Shown one piece after another: positions 1-8,380 of a stretch of DNA of 64,000 nt (positions are counted from its first letter, which is position 1; every line of letters starts with the position of its first letter). The stretch is from Chryseobacterium koreense CCUG 49689 (GTDB lineage: Bacteria; Bacteroidota; Bacteroidia; Flavobacteriales; Weeksellaceae). A program made the translations under genes and the position numbers. The notes under the pieces were generated by a model that saw nothing but the letters and a program-made list of their open reading frames with translations, did not search any database and had not been told where the DNA came from. The stretch is from the NCBI RefSeq assembly GCF_001045435.1, contig NZ_LFNG01000003.1:106441-170440 (forward strand), read 5' to 3'.

Positions 1-61
1 ACCTGACTATTTACATTTCCAAAAAATTTGGATGCAAATAGTCAAGCATTTATTTTTTTAA

Positions 62-2077
62 TTAAAGTTGAGTCCCCGATTCCGGTGCCTGAACTTCTTC
101 TGCCCCTGGATTTTCGTCCTTGGTTTCTGATTCTTCATTATGGGTGCTGGAAACCGGGTGTTCGGTCAATTCCGGATCCCATGCTCTTTTCCCGAAAACA
201 TCTTCCAAGTCTTCTCGGAAAATCACCTCTTTTTCCAGGAGTTTGGTTGCTAAAGCGTCCAGTTTTTCCTTATTGTCACGCAGAATCTGCAATGCTCTCT
301 GATATTGAGTTTCGATGATTTTCGAAATTTCTTCGTCGATCATTTTTGCGGTTTGCTCAGAATACGGTTTTCCAAAGCTGTATTCGGATTGTCCGGAGCT
401 GTCGTAGTAAGAGATATTTCCTACTTTGTCATTCAGACCATAAATTGTCACCATCGCCTGTGCTTGTTTGGTCACACGTTCCAGATCCGAAAGTGCTCCA
501 GTAGAAATGTTTCCAAAAATGGTTTCTTCGGCTGCCCTTCCTCCCAAAGTAGCGCACAGTTCGTCGTTCATTTGTTCGGTGGTGGTCAGCTGTCTTTCCT
601 CCGGTAGATACCAAGCTGCGCCAAGTGATCTTCCTCTAGGAACAATAGTGACTTTCAGAAGTGGAGCAGCATGTTCAACGAGCCAAGAAATGGTTGCGTG
701 TCCTGCTTCATGATAGGCGACTCTTCTTTTTTCTGAAGGTTTGATGGCTTTGTTTTTCTTTTCCAGTCCGCCGATGATTCGGTCCACCGCATCAAGGAAA
801 TCCTGTTTGTTCACGGCTTCATGTCCGTTTCTAGCTGCGATTAAAGCCGCTTCGTTGCAAACGTTTGCAATATCTGCTCCTGAAAATCCTGGAGTTTGCT
901 TTGCCAAAAATTCCCGGTCGATATTGGGGTCGAGCTTGATTTTTGCCAAATGCACATCGAAGATTTGTTTTCTTTCATGAAGTTCCGGCAAATCCACATA
1001 AATTGATCGGTCGAATCTTCCTGCTCTCATCAATGCCTTATCCAAAATATCTGCACGGTTGGTAGCCGCCATCACGATGACGTTCGTATCGGTTCCGAAG
1101 CCGTCCATTTCAGTAAGGAGCTGGTTCAGCGTGTTTTCTCTCTCGTCATTTCCTCCGGTGAAGTTTCCTTTTCCTCTTGCTCTACCTATTGCATCAATTT
1201 CATCGATAAAAATGATTGCTGGAGATTTTGCTTTTGCCTGTGCAAACAAATCGCGAACTCTGGAAGCTCCCACTCCCACGAACATTTCCACGAAATCTGA
1301 ACCTGAAAGTGAGAAGAACGGTACTTTGGCTTCGCCTGCAACAGCTTTTGCCAATAATGTTTTCCCTGTTCCCGGAGGACCCACTAGCAGAACTCCTTTC
1401 GGGATTTTACCTCCCAGTTTGGTGTATTTTTCTGAGTTTTTCAAGAAGTCTACCACTTCCTGCACTTCCTCTTTTGCGCCTTCCAAACCGGCAACATCTT
1501 TAAAAGTGGTCTGTATTTTTTCTTTTTCGTCAAAAAGCTTTGCCCTGGATTTTCCGATGGAAAAAATTTGTCCGCCGGGACCGCCGCTTCCGCTCATCAT
1601 TCTTCTAAAAATAACGAAATAGAATAAAGCCATCAAACCAATCCAGAATAAGGCGTTGAATAGAAGTTCCGTCATTGGGTTTTTCCCCATTCCGTAATCT
1701 TTTTTAGTCGCGATTTGCGGATTGTCTGCTTTGATCTTATCGAACTTTTCTAGGAAAAGTTGAAGGTCGCCATAGCTTAAGGTATAGTCTGGTTTTGGAC
1801 CCAGATTAAAGTCAAAAGCCGACATTGGATTTTTCGCAGGTGCGGTAGTTTTTGCAGCAGCTTCAGCTTTTGCCTCTTTAGTCAGGAAAACGTCTGCTTT
1901 TTCGGTGTCTTTGTAGATGAGTATGTCCTGGACTTTCCCTTCTGCCATTAATTTGTAGAATCCTTCTTCGTCAATGGTGTTCTGTTGGGAATCGCCATTC
2001 ATGTTCGAAAAGAAGAAAAGCAGTATAGCAGCGATCGCTATGGGAAAAAACCAGTTAAATCCTTTATTGTTATTCAT
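62..2077 (-). CDS. ftsH: ATP-dependent zinc metalloprotease FtsH
   Basis: Membrane-anchored AAA+ protease that extracts and degrades misfolded membrane proteins and regulatory substrates. The 671 residues show the full order: membrane helix near 9-24, periplasmic segment, second helix near 138-158, Walker A GPPGTGKT at 233-240, Walker [10 protein letters not shown] near 293, second region of homology near 340-358, and the zinc site HEAGH at 456-460. An Ala/Lys-rich stretch near 70-83 in the periplasmic part and the acidic tail after 640 are variable. It follows rsfS on the same strand by 43 bases and is probably cotranscribed. Length and motifs are normal for the family, and nothing looks degraded. 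Confidence 0.98.
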   Translation of the reverse strand: MNNNKGFNWFFPIAIAAILLFFFSNMNGDSQQNTIDEEGFYKLMAEGKVQDILIYKDTEKADVFLTKEAKAEAAAKTTAPAKNPMSAFDFNLGPKPDYTLSYGDLQLFLEKFDKIKADNPQIATKKDYGMGKNPMTELLFNALFWIGLMALFYFVIFRRMMSGSGGPGGQIFSIGKSRAKLFDEKEKIQTTFKDVAGLEGAKEEVQEVVDFLKNSEKYTKLGGKIPKGVLLVGPPGTGKTLLAKAVAGEAKVPFFSLSGSDFVEMFVGVGASRVRDLFAQAKAKSPAIIFIDEIDAIGRARGKGNFTGGNDERENTLNQLLTEMDGFGTDTNVIVMAATNRADILDKALMRAGRFDRSIYVDLPELHERKQIFDVHLAKIKLDPNIDREFLAKQTPGFSGADIANVCNEAALIAARNGHEAVNKQDFLDAVDRIIGGLEKKNKAIKPSEKRRVAYHEAGHATISWLVEHAAPLLKVTIVPRGRSLGAAWYLPEERQLTTTEQMNDELCATLGGRAAEETIFGNISTGALSDLERVTKQAQAMVTIYGLNDKVGNISYYDSSGQSEYSFGKPYSEQTAKMIDEEISKIIETQYQRALQILRDNKEKLDALATKLLEKEVIFREDLEDVFGKRAWDPELTEHPVSSTHNEESETKDENPGAEEVQAPESGTQL

Positions 2078-2120
2078 ATCTTTTTTATAAAAATTTTGAC
2101 GAAAACAGGTCAGTCAAATA

Positions 2121-2492
2121 TCAATTTGTTAAATCTTCTATTTTGGTGATTTTTGCATCGCCCCAAAGTTCTTCAATTTCATAATATTCACGGGTTGCCC
2201 TTTGGAAAACATGCACTACCACGGAAACGTAATCCATCAGAACCCACATTGCATTTTCGGTTCCTTCCACATGCCATGGTCTGTCGTGAAGATCGTTCCG
2301 TACTTTTTTTTCAATATTTCCAGCAATGGCCGAAACCTGCGTGTTTGAATTTCCGCTGCAGATGATAAAGGTTTCTGCAACAGAGTTTTCTATGTTGGAA
2401 AGGTCAAAAATCATGATGTCTTCACCTTTTGTGTCTTGAATGGCATCTACGATTTTGTCGATTAGGAGTTGTTTTTCTGTCGATTTATTCAT
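2121..2492 (-). CDS. rsfS: Ribosome silencing factor RsfS
   Basis: Small protein of the RsfS/Iojap/C7orf30 family, which binds ribosomal protein uL14 and blocks subunit joining when nutrients are short. The 123 residues carry the family pattern of an N-terminal helix, a GEDI-type turn near 24, the CSGNSNTQV segment near 46-54 and RPWHVEG near 73. Length is typical. It is the first gene of a minus-strand pair with ftsH and is divergent from birA. A TAAATTTG promoter box lies 21 bases upstream of its start, supporting the ATG chosen. Confidence 0.95.
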   Translation of the reverse strand: MNKSTEKQLLIDKIVDAIQDTKGEDIMIFDLSNIENSVAETFIICSGNSNTQVSAIAGNIEKKVRNDLHDRPWHVEGTENAMWVLMDYVSVVVHVFQRATREYYEIEELWGDAKITKIEDLTN

Positions 2493-2512
2493 TAAAAATT
2501 TTTGCTAATCTG

Positions 2513-2520
2513 CAAATTTA
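2513..2520 (-). promoter_or_regulatory. -7 promoter element TAAATTTG of rsfS
   Basis: On the minus strand this is TAAATTTG followed by C, matching the Bacteroidota consensus TAnnTTTG. It lies about 20 bases before the rsfS start. Confidence 0.6.
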
Positions 2521-2581
2521 TTGTTTTTTTATCTAATTTATCCTCAAATTTACGGTTTCTAATCTATAATAGTCAGATTCC

Positions 2582-3298
2582 ATGATACCTGTTTTTTACC
2601 TGGATGAATGTGCTTCAACTCAAGACGAATCAGTCCGGTTTTTACTTTACGGCGATTCTGAAACTTTTGCGGTTTACACTTTTAAACAAACGAATGGGAA
2701 AGGGCAATACGGCAATTCTTGGGAATCTTCGGTAAACAGGAATATCGCTTATTCTTTTGCGGTTCCGGCCAACAGAATCCGCGTTCCAACACCATCCCTC
2801 AATTTTTATACCGCAATTATCTTGCGTGATTTTCTTGCCAATCTGTCAACTTTTCCGGTGGAAATTAAATGGCCGAATGATTTAATCATTAGAAATAAAA
2901 AGATTTCCGGCATCTTAATCGAAAAAAAAAACATTAATGAAATCCCGTATTTTATTATTGGAATTGGATTGAATGTTTTGCAGGAAGATTTTAGACACAT
3001 TCCAAAAGCAGGTTCGTTACTTACTCAAACCGGAATTCGATTTGAACTTAAGGAGATGGTGGAGCGGTTTCATGAATTTTTTTCCGAAAGAATTTTTCAA
3101 AATGCTCCGGGTCCCGAAATATGGAATAAAATCAATAAAGACCTTTTCCGGAAAGATGAAGTTTCTGTATTCGAAATTAAAGGAATCAGACAAAATGGCA
3201 TTATAAAAAATGTGGATGAGGAAGGTTTTCTTTGGGTAGAACTGGAAAATGACGGATTAAGGAGGTTTTTCCATAAAGAGATTGAGATGCTTTACTGA
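2582..3298 (+). CDS. birA: Biotin--[acetyl-CoA-carboxylase] ligase
   Basis: Activates biotin to biotinyl-AMP and attaches it to the biotin carrier subunit of acetyl-CoA carboxylase in the cytoplasm. The 238 residues contain the BPL/LplA-type core: GKGQYGNSW near 39-47 (family GRGRRGRxW loop), KWPNDL near 97-102, and KISGILIE near 107-114 with the conserved lysine and glycine. There is no N-terminal DNA-binding domain, so this is the monofunctional enzyme and not a repressor. It converges with the LptG-type gene and the two stop regions overlap by 7 bases. Confidence 0.93.
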   Translation: MIPVFYLDECASTQDESVRFLLYGDSETFAVYTFKQTNGKGQYGNSWESSVNRNIAYSFAVPANRIRVPTPSLNFYTAIILRDFLANLSTFPVEIKWPNDLIIRNKKISGILIEKKNINEIPYFIIGIGLNVLQEDFRHIPKAGSLLTQTGIRFELKEMVERFHEFFSERIFQNAPGPEIWNKINKDLFRKDEVSVFEIKGIRQNGIIKNVDEEGFLWVELENDGLRRFFHKEIEMLY

Positions 3299-4389
3299 TT
3301 CGCACGCTTAAAATAGAGTATCAAAGCCAAAGGTCCGAAAACGATATCCGGCAACCACATCGCCAGAAGCGGAGTCAAAGTTTTGTTTTCTGAAACTACC
3401 TTCAACACCTCAAAAGAAAACACGAAAACAAACGCCAAAGCAATTCCCAACGCGAGATTCAGACCCAATCCGCCCCGTTTTTTCTGCGACGAAAGTGAAA
3501 GCCCGAGAAAAGTCAGAATGATCACCGAAACCGGCATGGAAGTTCTTTGGTAGAGCTCGTTCAAATAGGTGTTCAAATTGGCGTTTCCTTTTTCTCTTTC
3601 ACGATTGATGAATTGAAGGAGTTCCGGAGTGGTTTTATTTTGACCCAGCAAAACATCCGGGAACAGTTCTTCCGGAGGATGCCCGAAACTTTTGTCCATG
3701 GAATTCCCATTTCCCAATTTTTCGGTACCATCACCTTTGATGGTTTTTTCAAGATAATTGCTTAGTACGAACTGGTTTTTGGTTTTGTCCCAGTAAAATT
3801 CACTTGCATTGAGTTGATAAATCAGGCGGTGGTTTTTGTCGAATTTTTGATAAAGAAATCCGGAACCGCGCTTTTCCTTTTTGTTATAACTTTTCAGGAA
3901 AATGTATTCCGTTTTTGAAAGTTGGGTGGAAACTTCTGAACTTCCGGTGAACTCGTCGCGACTCACTGCAGTGTAAGTATAGGGTTCCAGTGCGTTTTTT
4001 TTGGTGTTAGCAAGAGGCAAAACCAAATGATTTAAAAGCAATGCCATGATGGCAATGAAGCCGGAAGTAATGAGGTAAGGTCTGGCGAAACGGTGAAAAC
4101 TCGCACCGGAACTGATGATGGCCACAATTTCTGTGTTATTCGCAATTCTGGAGGTAAAGAAAATCACCGAGATGAAAACCAAAATCGACATGAAGGTGAT
4201 AATCAGATTGAGAATCCAATAAGGATAAAAATTCACCAGAAACTCACTTACCGTAAATCCGTTGGATTCAATTCGGGGTGCTTTTGCCTGAACATCGATG
4301 ACCAAAACGATAATCGTCAACAAACCCAGCATGAACCCGAAGGTTCCGAGGTATTTTTTGATGATATAGCGGTCGATGATGGTGAACAT
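3292..4389 (-). CDS. LptF/LptG-family lipopolysaccharide export permease
   Basis: YjgP/YjgQ-family inner membrane protein. Family members pair with LptB to lift LPS from the inner membrane toward the periplasmic bridge. The 365 residues have the family layout: three N-terminal helices (near 12-32, 55-80, 100-125), a periplasmic beta-rich domain of roughly 150-270, and three C-terminal helices. The conserved N-terminal phrase IIDRYIIKKYLGTF is present. It lies 94 bases downstream of tgt on the same strand and may be the last gene of that operon. LptF and LptG cannot be told apart here, so no symbol is given. Confidence 0.9.
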   Translation of the reverse strand: MFTIIDRYIIKKYLGTFGFMLGLLTIIVLVIDVQAKAPRIESNGFTVSEFLVNFYPYWILNLIITFMSILVFISVIFFTSRIANNTEIVAIISSGASFHRFARPYLITSGFIAIMALLLNHLVLPLANTKKNALEPYTYTAVSRDEFTGSSEVSTQLSKTEYIFLKSYNKKEKRGSGFLYQKFDKNHRLIYQLNASEFYWDKTKNQFVLSNYLEKTIKGDGTEKLGNGNSMDKSFGHPPEELFPDVLLGQNKTTPELLQFINREREKGNANLNTYLNELYQRTSMPVSVIILTFLGLSLSSQKKRGGLGLNLALGIALAFVFVFSFEVLKVVSENKTLTPLLAMWLPDIVFGPLALILYFKRANQ

Positions 4390-4482
4390 TGGCTAAATAA
4401 TAATTAACAATGGGTAGGAAATGCCGAATTGGTATGCTCAGTAATTAACTGATTTTTTTGGTGAGGCAATCTTCTTCCCCCT

Positions 4483-5631
4483 TTACAATCTTTGTTTTAA
4501 AACCGGAACCACGGAATCTTTCCATTCATAGAAATCACCTGCAAAAATATGTTCTCTGGCGACTTTGACCAAATCCAAATAAAAGGCCAGGTTGTGAATA
4601 GATGCAATCTGTTTCGCCAAATATTCTTTTGAAACGAATAAATGCCGAACATACGCCTTTGAATATTCTCGGTCCACATAGCTTGTCCCGAATTCATCCA
4701 GCGGTGAAAAATCGTTTTTCCATTTTTCGTTTTTCATGTTCATCACACCGTTCCAGGTGAAAAGCATCGCGTTTCTGGCGTTTCTTGTCGGCATCACGCA
4801 GTCCATCATATCGATTCCCAAGCCGATAGACTCCAGAATATTCCACGGAGTTCCGACTCCCATCAGGTATCTTGGTTTATCTTTTGGCAAAATATCTGTA
4901 ACTTCATTGGTGATCCGGTACATTTCTTCTTCGGGTTCTCCCACGGAAAGACCGCCAATAGCGTTTCCTTCAGCATTTTGTTCGGAGATAAATTCTGCAG
5001 AGATTTTCCTTAAATCAGAGTAGGTAGAGCCCTGAACAATTGGGAAAAGCCGCTGTTGGTGTCCGTAGATTTCCTGATTTTCATTCGTCCAGTCAATACA
5101 TCTTTTTAACCAGCGATGGGTCATTTCCATGGAGGTTTTCGCCAGGTTGTATTCGCAAGGATATGGAGTACATTCATCAAAAGCCATGAAAATATCGCCC
5201 CCGATTTGCCGCTGGATTTCCATTGATTTTTCGGGTGAAATAAAATGGTAGCTTCCGTCAATATGAGATTTGAATTTCACACCTTCTTCGCTCATTTTTC
5301 TACTGGCAGAAAGGGAAAAAACCTGATAACCACCGGAATCCGTAAGTATGGGCAAATCCCAGTTCATGAACTTGTGGAGTCCGCCCGCTTGCTGCATAAT
5401 CTCCATTTTCGGACGAAGATAAAGATGGTAAGTGTTTCCTAAAATAATCTGTGCTTTGATATCTTCTTTAAGCTCGTGCTGGTGCACGGTTTTCACCGAG
5501 GCCACTGTTCCCACCGGCATGAAGATCGGTGTTTGAATGGTTCCGTGGTCGGTGGAAATGGTTCCTGCTCTGGCTTTTCCGGTAGATGTTTTATTGATTT
5601 TGAAAAATGGGGACATATTTTTATCTGGCAA
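4483..5631 (-). CDS. tgt: Queuine tRNA-guanine transglycosylase, zinc-ligand-poor form
   Basis: Exchanges guanine 34 of GUN-anticodon tRNAs for a queuosine precursor. The 382 residues have the TIM-barrel signatures: GNTYHL near 65-70, DSGGYQVFSL at 98-107, GGLSVGEPEE, and the active-site segment DCVMPTRNARN. In most bacterial Tgt proteins a CxCxxC group plus a later His bind zinc near the C terminus. Here the equivalent segment (312-323) has Gly, Thr, Ser and Asp and no Cys, while the His (about 346) remains. This looks like the form found in other Bacteroidota. The start overlaps the end of the DUF4296 gene by 11 bases, showing one operon. Confidence 0.95.
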   Translation of the reverse strand: MPDKNMSPFFKINKTSTGKARAGTISTDHGTIQTPIFMPVGTVASVKTVHQHELKEDIKAQIILGNTYHLYLRPKMEIMQQAGGLHKFMNWDLPILTDSGGYQVFSLSASRKMSEEGVKFKSHIDGSYHFISPEKSMEIQRQIGGDIFMAFDECTPYPCEYNLAKTSMEMTHRWLKRCIDWTNENQEIYGHQQRLFPIVQGSTYSDLRKISAEFISEQNAEGNAIGGLSVGEPEEEMYRITNEVTDILPKDKPRYLMGVGTPWNILESIGLGIDMMDCVMPTRNARNAMLFTWNGVMNMKNEKWKNDFSPLDEFGTSYVDREYSKAYVRHLFVSKEYLAKQIASIHNLAFYLDLVKVAREHIFAGDFYEWKDSVVPVLKQRL

Positions 5632-5989
5632 ATGCGGGTACGTTTGGGTTTTCTTTGATTTTTTGGTCGATATAGGATTTTGCTTCCGGATGTTTCTCCA
5701 GGATTATTTTCTGGGCATTATCCAAAATTTTCTCTAGTTTTCCGGTCGCGATATAGAACTTATAACTTTCTGTGAATTGGTTTCCCTTGACATGGTATTT
5801 ATTCAAGGTATAGCGGGTTGCATTTTCCAGGTTGGCTTCCGGGTCTATTATCCTGAGTTGGTCATTCATGGCAAACTCGGCGATGATTTCGGACATTTGG
5901 TCTTTTGGAATGAGGTTTTTCGGCTCGTCAATCAAATGCGAACAATTCACCATTAAAAAAGAAATGCAAACAAAAAGAAGCTTCTTCAT
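5621..5989 (-). CDS. DUF4296 lipoprotein
   Basis: Small predicted lipoprotein of 122 residues. It has a short hydrophobic signal ending in a Cys (MVNCSHL, Cys at about 16), then a helical domain with the phrase LIPKDQMSEIIAEF typical of DUF4296, a family almost confined to Flavobacteriia with no known function. The ATG at 5989 is preferred to an earlier in-frame codon because it gives a clean signal peptide and an ATGA overlap with the stop of the upstream glycosyltransferase. The downstream overlap with tgt makes this the middle gene of a tightly coupled operon. Confidence 0.85.
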   Translation of the reverse strand: MKKLLFVCISFLMVNCSHLIDEPKNLIPKDQMSEIIAEFAMNDQLRIIDPEANLENATRYTLNKYHVKGNQFTESYKFYIATGKLEKILDNAQKIILEKHPEAKSYIDQKIKENPNVPAFAR

Positions 5990-6702
5990 AATTTTCCGAT
6001 CAGCGATTTCCATTTTAGCCTTAAAACTCCGAAAACGGCTTCGTGAATAATCCCGCCGTTCATTTTGCTTTCGCCCAGTTCGCGGTTGGTGAAAATAATC
6101 GGGACTTCCACGATTTTGAACCCTTTTTTAAAGGCTCGGAATTTCATCTCGATTTGGAAACCGTAACCTTTCAGTTTGATTTTGTCCAAACCGATTTCTT
6201 CCAAGACTTTTCTTGAAAAACATACGAATCCTGCAGTGGTATCCTGTATCGGAAATCCCAAAATGGTTCTGGTGTAAATCGATGCACAGTAGGAAAGCAA
6301 AACCCGTCCCATCGGCCAATTCACAACGTTTACTCCTTTGGAATATCTGGAGCCGATGCTCATGTCGGCATTTTTGCAGGCTTCAAAAAGTCGGCTCAGG
6401 TCTTTTGGGTTGTGCGAGAAATCTGCATCCATTTCGAAAATATAGTCGTAGCCGTTTTCTAAAGACCATTTGAAACCGTGGAGATAAGCTTTTCCCAATC
6501 CGTCTTTTGTTTTTCGCACCGTCAGGAAAAGTTCGTCCGGATAAATTCGCTGAAGCTTTTTCACGATTTCACTGGTTCCGTCCGGAGAAGAATCATCCAC
6601 TACTAAAATATGGAAATCCTCCTTCAATGCGAACACTGCGGAAATAATATTTTCAATATTTTCCTTTTCATTGTAGGTCGGAATGATGACGAGTTTCTTC
6701 AC
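5986..6702 (-). CDS. Family 2 glycosyltransferase, polyprenol-phosphate mannosyltransferase type
   Basis: GT-A glycosyltransferase like dolichol-phosphate mannose synthase (DPM1), expected to transfer a sugar from a nucleotide donor to a lipid phosphate at the inner membrane. Seen in 238 residues: VIIPTYNEKENI near 5-16, VVDDSSPDGT (DDS) near 37-46, the metal-binding EMDADFSHNP near 89-98, and a basic C terminus. There are no transmembrane helices. The start is GTG 6702: a TATCTTTG promoter box at 6719-6726 leaves a leader of only about 10 bases, and the extra upstream reading frame would overlap the divergent gene. The same operon holds the DUF4296 gene and tgt. Confidence 0.88.
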   Translation of the reverse strand: MKKLVIIPTYNEKENIENIISAVFALKEDFHILVVDDSSPDGTSEIVKKLQRIYPDELFLTVRKTKDGLGKAYLHGFKWSLENGYDYIFEMDADFSHNPKDLSRLFEACKNADMSIGSRYSKGVNVVNWPMGRVLLSYCASIYTRTILGFPIQDTTAGFVCFSRKVLEEIGLDKIKLKGYGFQIEMKFRAFKKGFKIVEVPIIFTNRELGESKMNGGIIHEAVFGVLRLKWKSLIGKL

Positions 6703-6718
6703 GCGCGAAATTAAGTTG

Positions 6719-6726
6719 CAAAGATA
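6719..6726 (-). promoter_or_regulatory. -7 promoter element TATCTTTG of the glycosyltransferase operon
   Basis: Matches TAnnTTTG and is followed by C on the minus strand. It sits just upstream of GTG 6702 and decides that start. Confidence 0.6.
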
Positions 6727-6848
6727 ATCTTTTTTGGCTTTGGGCTGATTGCTGAAAACATAATGCCAAACGCCAAAAAGTATTCGTAATTCGCCAAAAG
6801 TCATTCCGGTCGATGTAGCGAGGCAATTGACATTCGCCAAATTAATCT

Positions 6849-6856
6849 TACTTTTG
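6849..6856 (+). promoter_or_regulatory. -7 promoter element TACTTTTG of the DUF4271 gene
   Basis: Matches TAnnTTTG on the plus strand, 14 bases before the TTG start at 6871. It forms a divergent pair with the promoter at 6719-6726. Confidence 0.55.
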
Positions 6857-6870
6857 CAGAAAATTACAAA

Positions 6871-7512
6871 TTGGTCCGGATTGCACAGCAAAACGACTGG
6901 GTGGTTTTCATTTTGGTCGGCTCTATTTTTCTTTATATTTTCATGCTGCTTTCTTTGCAGCGTGAATCTTCTGTGAGAGAGTTTTTGCTGCAGAAATTCC
7001 CTGATTCCTCCAATAATTTCCCAAGTTGGGTGATCATTAGTTTTGTATTTGTACTGCTCTTTTCAACCTTGGTTTCGCAGTTTATTCCGATAGTGCCTCG
7101 AAAGATTTCGGAAGTCCAAATCATGGGTTATGAATTGAATAAATTCGGATTCACCTTTTTATCGGTTTCTGGAATTTATTTCAGTAAAAATATCCTGAGC
7201 TACCTTTATTATGCAGGAACCGGTAACAGCAAAAAATGGAAAGTTTTCTATTTCGCGGCTTCCAAGATTTATTTTGTTTTTTCTATTATTTTAATGGTGG
7301 CATGTGTGGTGAAATATTTTTATGACATAGCATTATCAGTGGCTTTCGATATGCTTGTGGGCGGGTTTCTATTGCTGTTCGGCTTTAAGCTGATATTCTA
7401 TTTCTTCCATAGAAACGACATATTGCCTCAAAAGTGGTATTATAAAATTTTGTATATTTGCACCCTCCAAATCACACCTGTATTGGTGTTATGGAAAATC
7501 TTATTCTTTTAA
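6871..7512 (+). CDS. DUF4271 membrane protein
   Basis: Integral membrane protein of 213 residues with about six hydrophobic helices (near 10-28, 52-73, 90-110, 125-150, 155-178, 190-212). It resembles DUF4271, a Bacteroidota family of unknown function usually found directly before hemD, as here. The start is TTG: there is no in-frame ATG before it, and the promoter box ends only 14 bases upstream. The phrase QNDWVVFIL at the start is typical of the family N terminus. It is probably cotranscribed with hemD, which also has a promoter inside the end of this gene. Confidence 0.82.
   Translation: MVRIAQQNDWVVFILVGSIFLYIFMLLSLQRESSVREFLLQKFPDSSNNFPSWVIISFVFVLLFSTLVSQFIPIVPRKISEVQIMGYELNKFGFTFLSVSGIYFSKNILSYLYYAGTGNSKKWKVFYFAASKIYFVFSIILMVACVVKYFYDIALSVAFDMLVGGFLLLFGFKLIFYFFHRNDILPQKWYYKILYICTLQITPVLVLWKILFF
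7453..7460 (+). promoter_or_regulatory. Internal -7 element TATATTTG ahead of hemD
   Basis: Consensus TAnnTTTG followed by CACC, lying within the last 60 bases of the DUF4271 coding sequence. It would give hemD its own transcript with a leader of about 55-60 bases. Confidence 0.5.
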
Positions 7513-7524
7513 TTGAGTTTGATG

Positions 7525-8265
7525 ATGAAAATTAAATCTATACTGGTTTCTCAACCTGCTCCAAGTGAAACTTCGCCCTATCTAGAAATGGCCAAAAAGG
7601 AAAAAATCAAGATTGATTTCAGGCCTTTTATTCATGTGGAAGGAGTGGATGCGAAAGAACTTCGAACCCAAAAAATCGACCTTTCCCAATTTACAGGTGT
7701 GATTCTGACCAGCAAAAATGCAGTAGATCACTATTTCCGTTTAGCGGAGGAAATGCGTTTCGCGGTGCCGGATTCCATGAGATATCTTTGCCAGTCTGAA
7801 GCGATTGCAAATTATCTGCAGAAGCACATCATCTACAGAAAAAGAAAGATCGCGTTTGGCGAAAAGACTTTCGCCGATATGATGCCGCTTTTCAAGAAAT
7901 TCCCGAATGAAAAATATGTAATTCCCGCATCAGATACTTTAAGTGCAGACATTGTGAAAGTATTGGAAGCTTCCCCGATTGAATGGACTAAAGCCACGAT
8001 GTACAGAACTGTAAGCAGCGATTTGAGCGATATCAAAATCTCTGATTACGACATGCTGGTTTTCTTTTCGCGACAAGGAATTAGTTCATTGGGTGAAAAC
8101 TTCAAGGATTTTAAACAAAATGACACCAAAATTGCGGTTTTTGGTGCAACAACCGAACAGGCTGCAAAAGACGCAGGTTTAAGGGTGGATGTGATGGCTC
8201 CCACAAAAGAAACTCCCTCAATGACGATGGCAATTGAGAAATACGTCAGAAACATGAACAAGTAG
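7525..8265 (+). CDS. hemD: Uroporphyrinogen-III synthase
   Basis: Closes and inverts ring D of hydroxymethylbilane to make uroporphyrinogen III in heme synthesis. The 246 residues fit the weakly conserved HemD two-domain fold: N-terminal LVSQPAPSE, the VILTSKNAVDHYF segment (family TSxNAV) near 59-71, and the C-terminal DMLVFFSRQGISSL and FGATTEQAAKDAG segments. Two adjacent ATG codons (7522 and 7525) can start it; a TTG at 7513 is less likely. A terminator follows closely. Confidence 0.88.
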   Translation: MKIKSILVSQPAPSETSPYLEMAKKEKIKIDFRPFIHVEGVDAKELRTQKIDLSQFTGVILTSKNAVDHYFRLAEEMRFAVPDSMRYLCQSEAIANYLQKHIIYRKRKIAFGEKTFADMMPLFKKFPNEKYVIPASDTLSADIVKVLEASPIEWTKATMYRTVSSDLSDIKISDYDMLVFFSRQGISSLGENFKDFKQNDTKIAVFGATTEQAAKDAGLRVDVMAPTKETPSMTMAIEKYVRNMNK

Positions 8266-8287
8266 TTTCTTCCAAAAAAATAAACTG

Positions 8288-8325
8288 AAAACCGTTTTTT
8301 CAATTTGAAGAACGGTTTTTTATTT
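8288..8325 (+). terminator. Rho-independent terminator after hemD
   Basis: Inverted repeat AACCGTT/AACGGTT around a short loop, followed by a T run, 23 bases after the hemD stop. Confidence 0.8.
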
Positions 8326-8380
8326 TAATTAAATGTTAACTTTACCCGATTTTATCTCAAAAGAATAATCAAATAATCCC

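Noticed and set aside
1059..1622. 187-codon open frame on the plus strand inside ftsH
   Set aside because: It is antisense to a fully conserved FtsH and low in complexity (Ser/Phe/Pro-rich), as expected for the complement of an AAA+ gene.
6703..6891. Longer N terminus for the glycosyltransferase starting at 6891
   Set aside because: It would overlap the divergent gene and its promoter, lies upstream of the TATCTTTG box, and encodes residues unlike the family.
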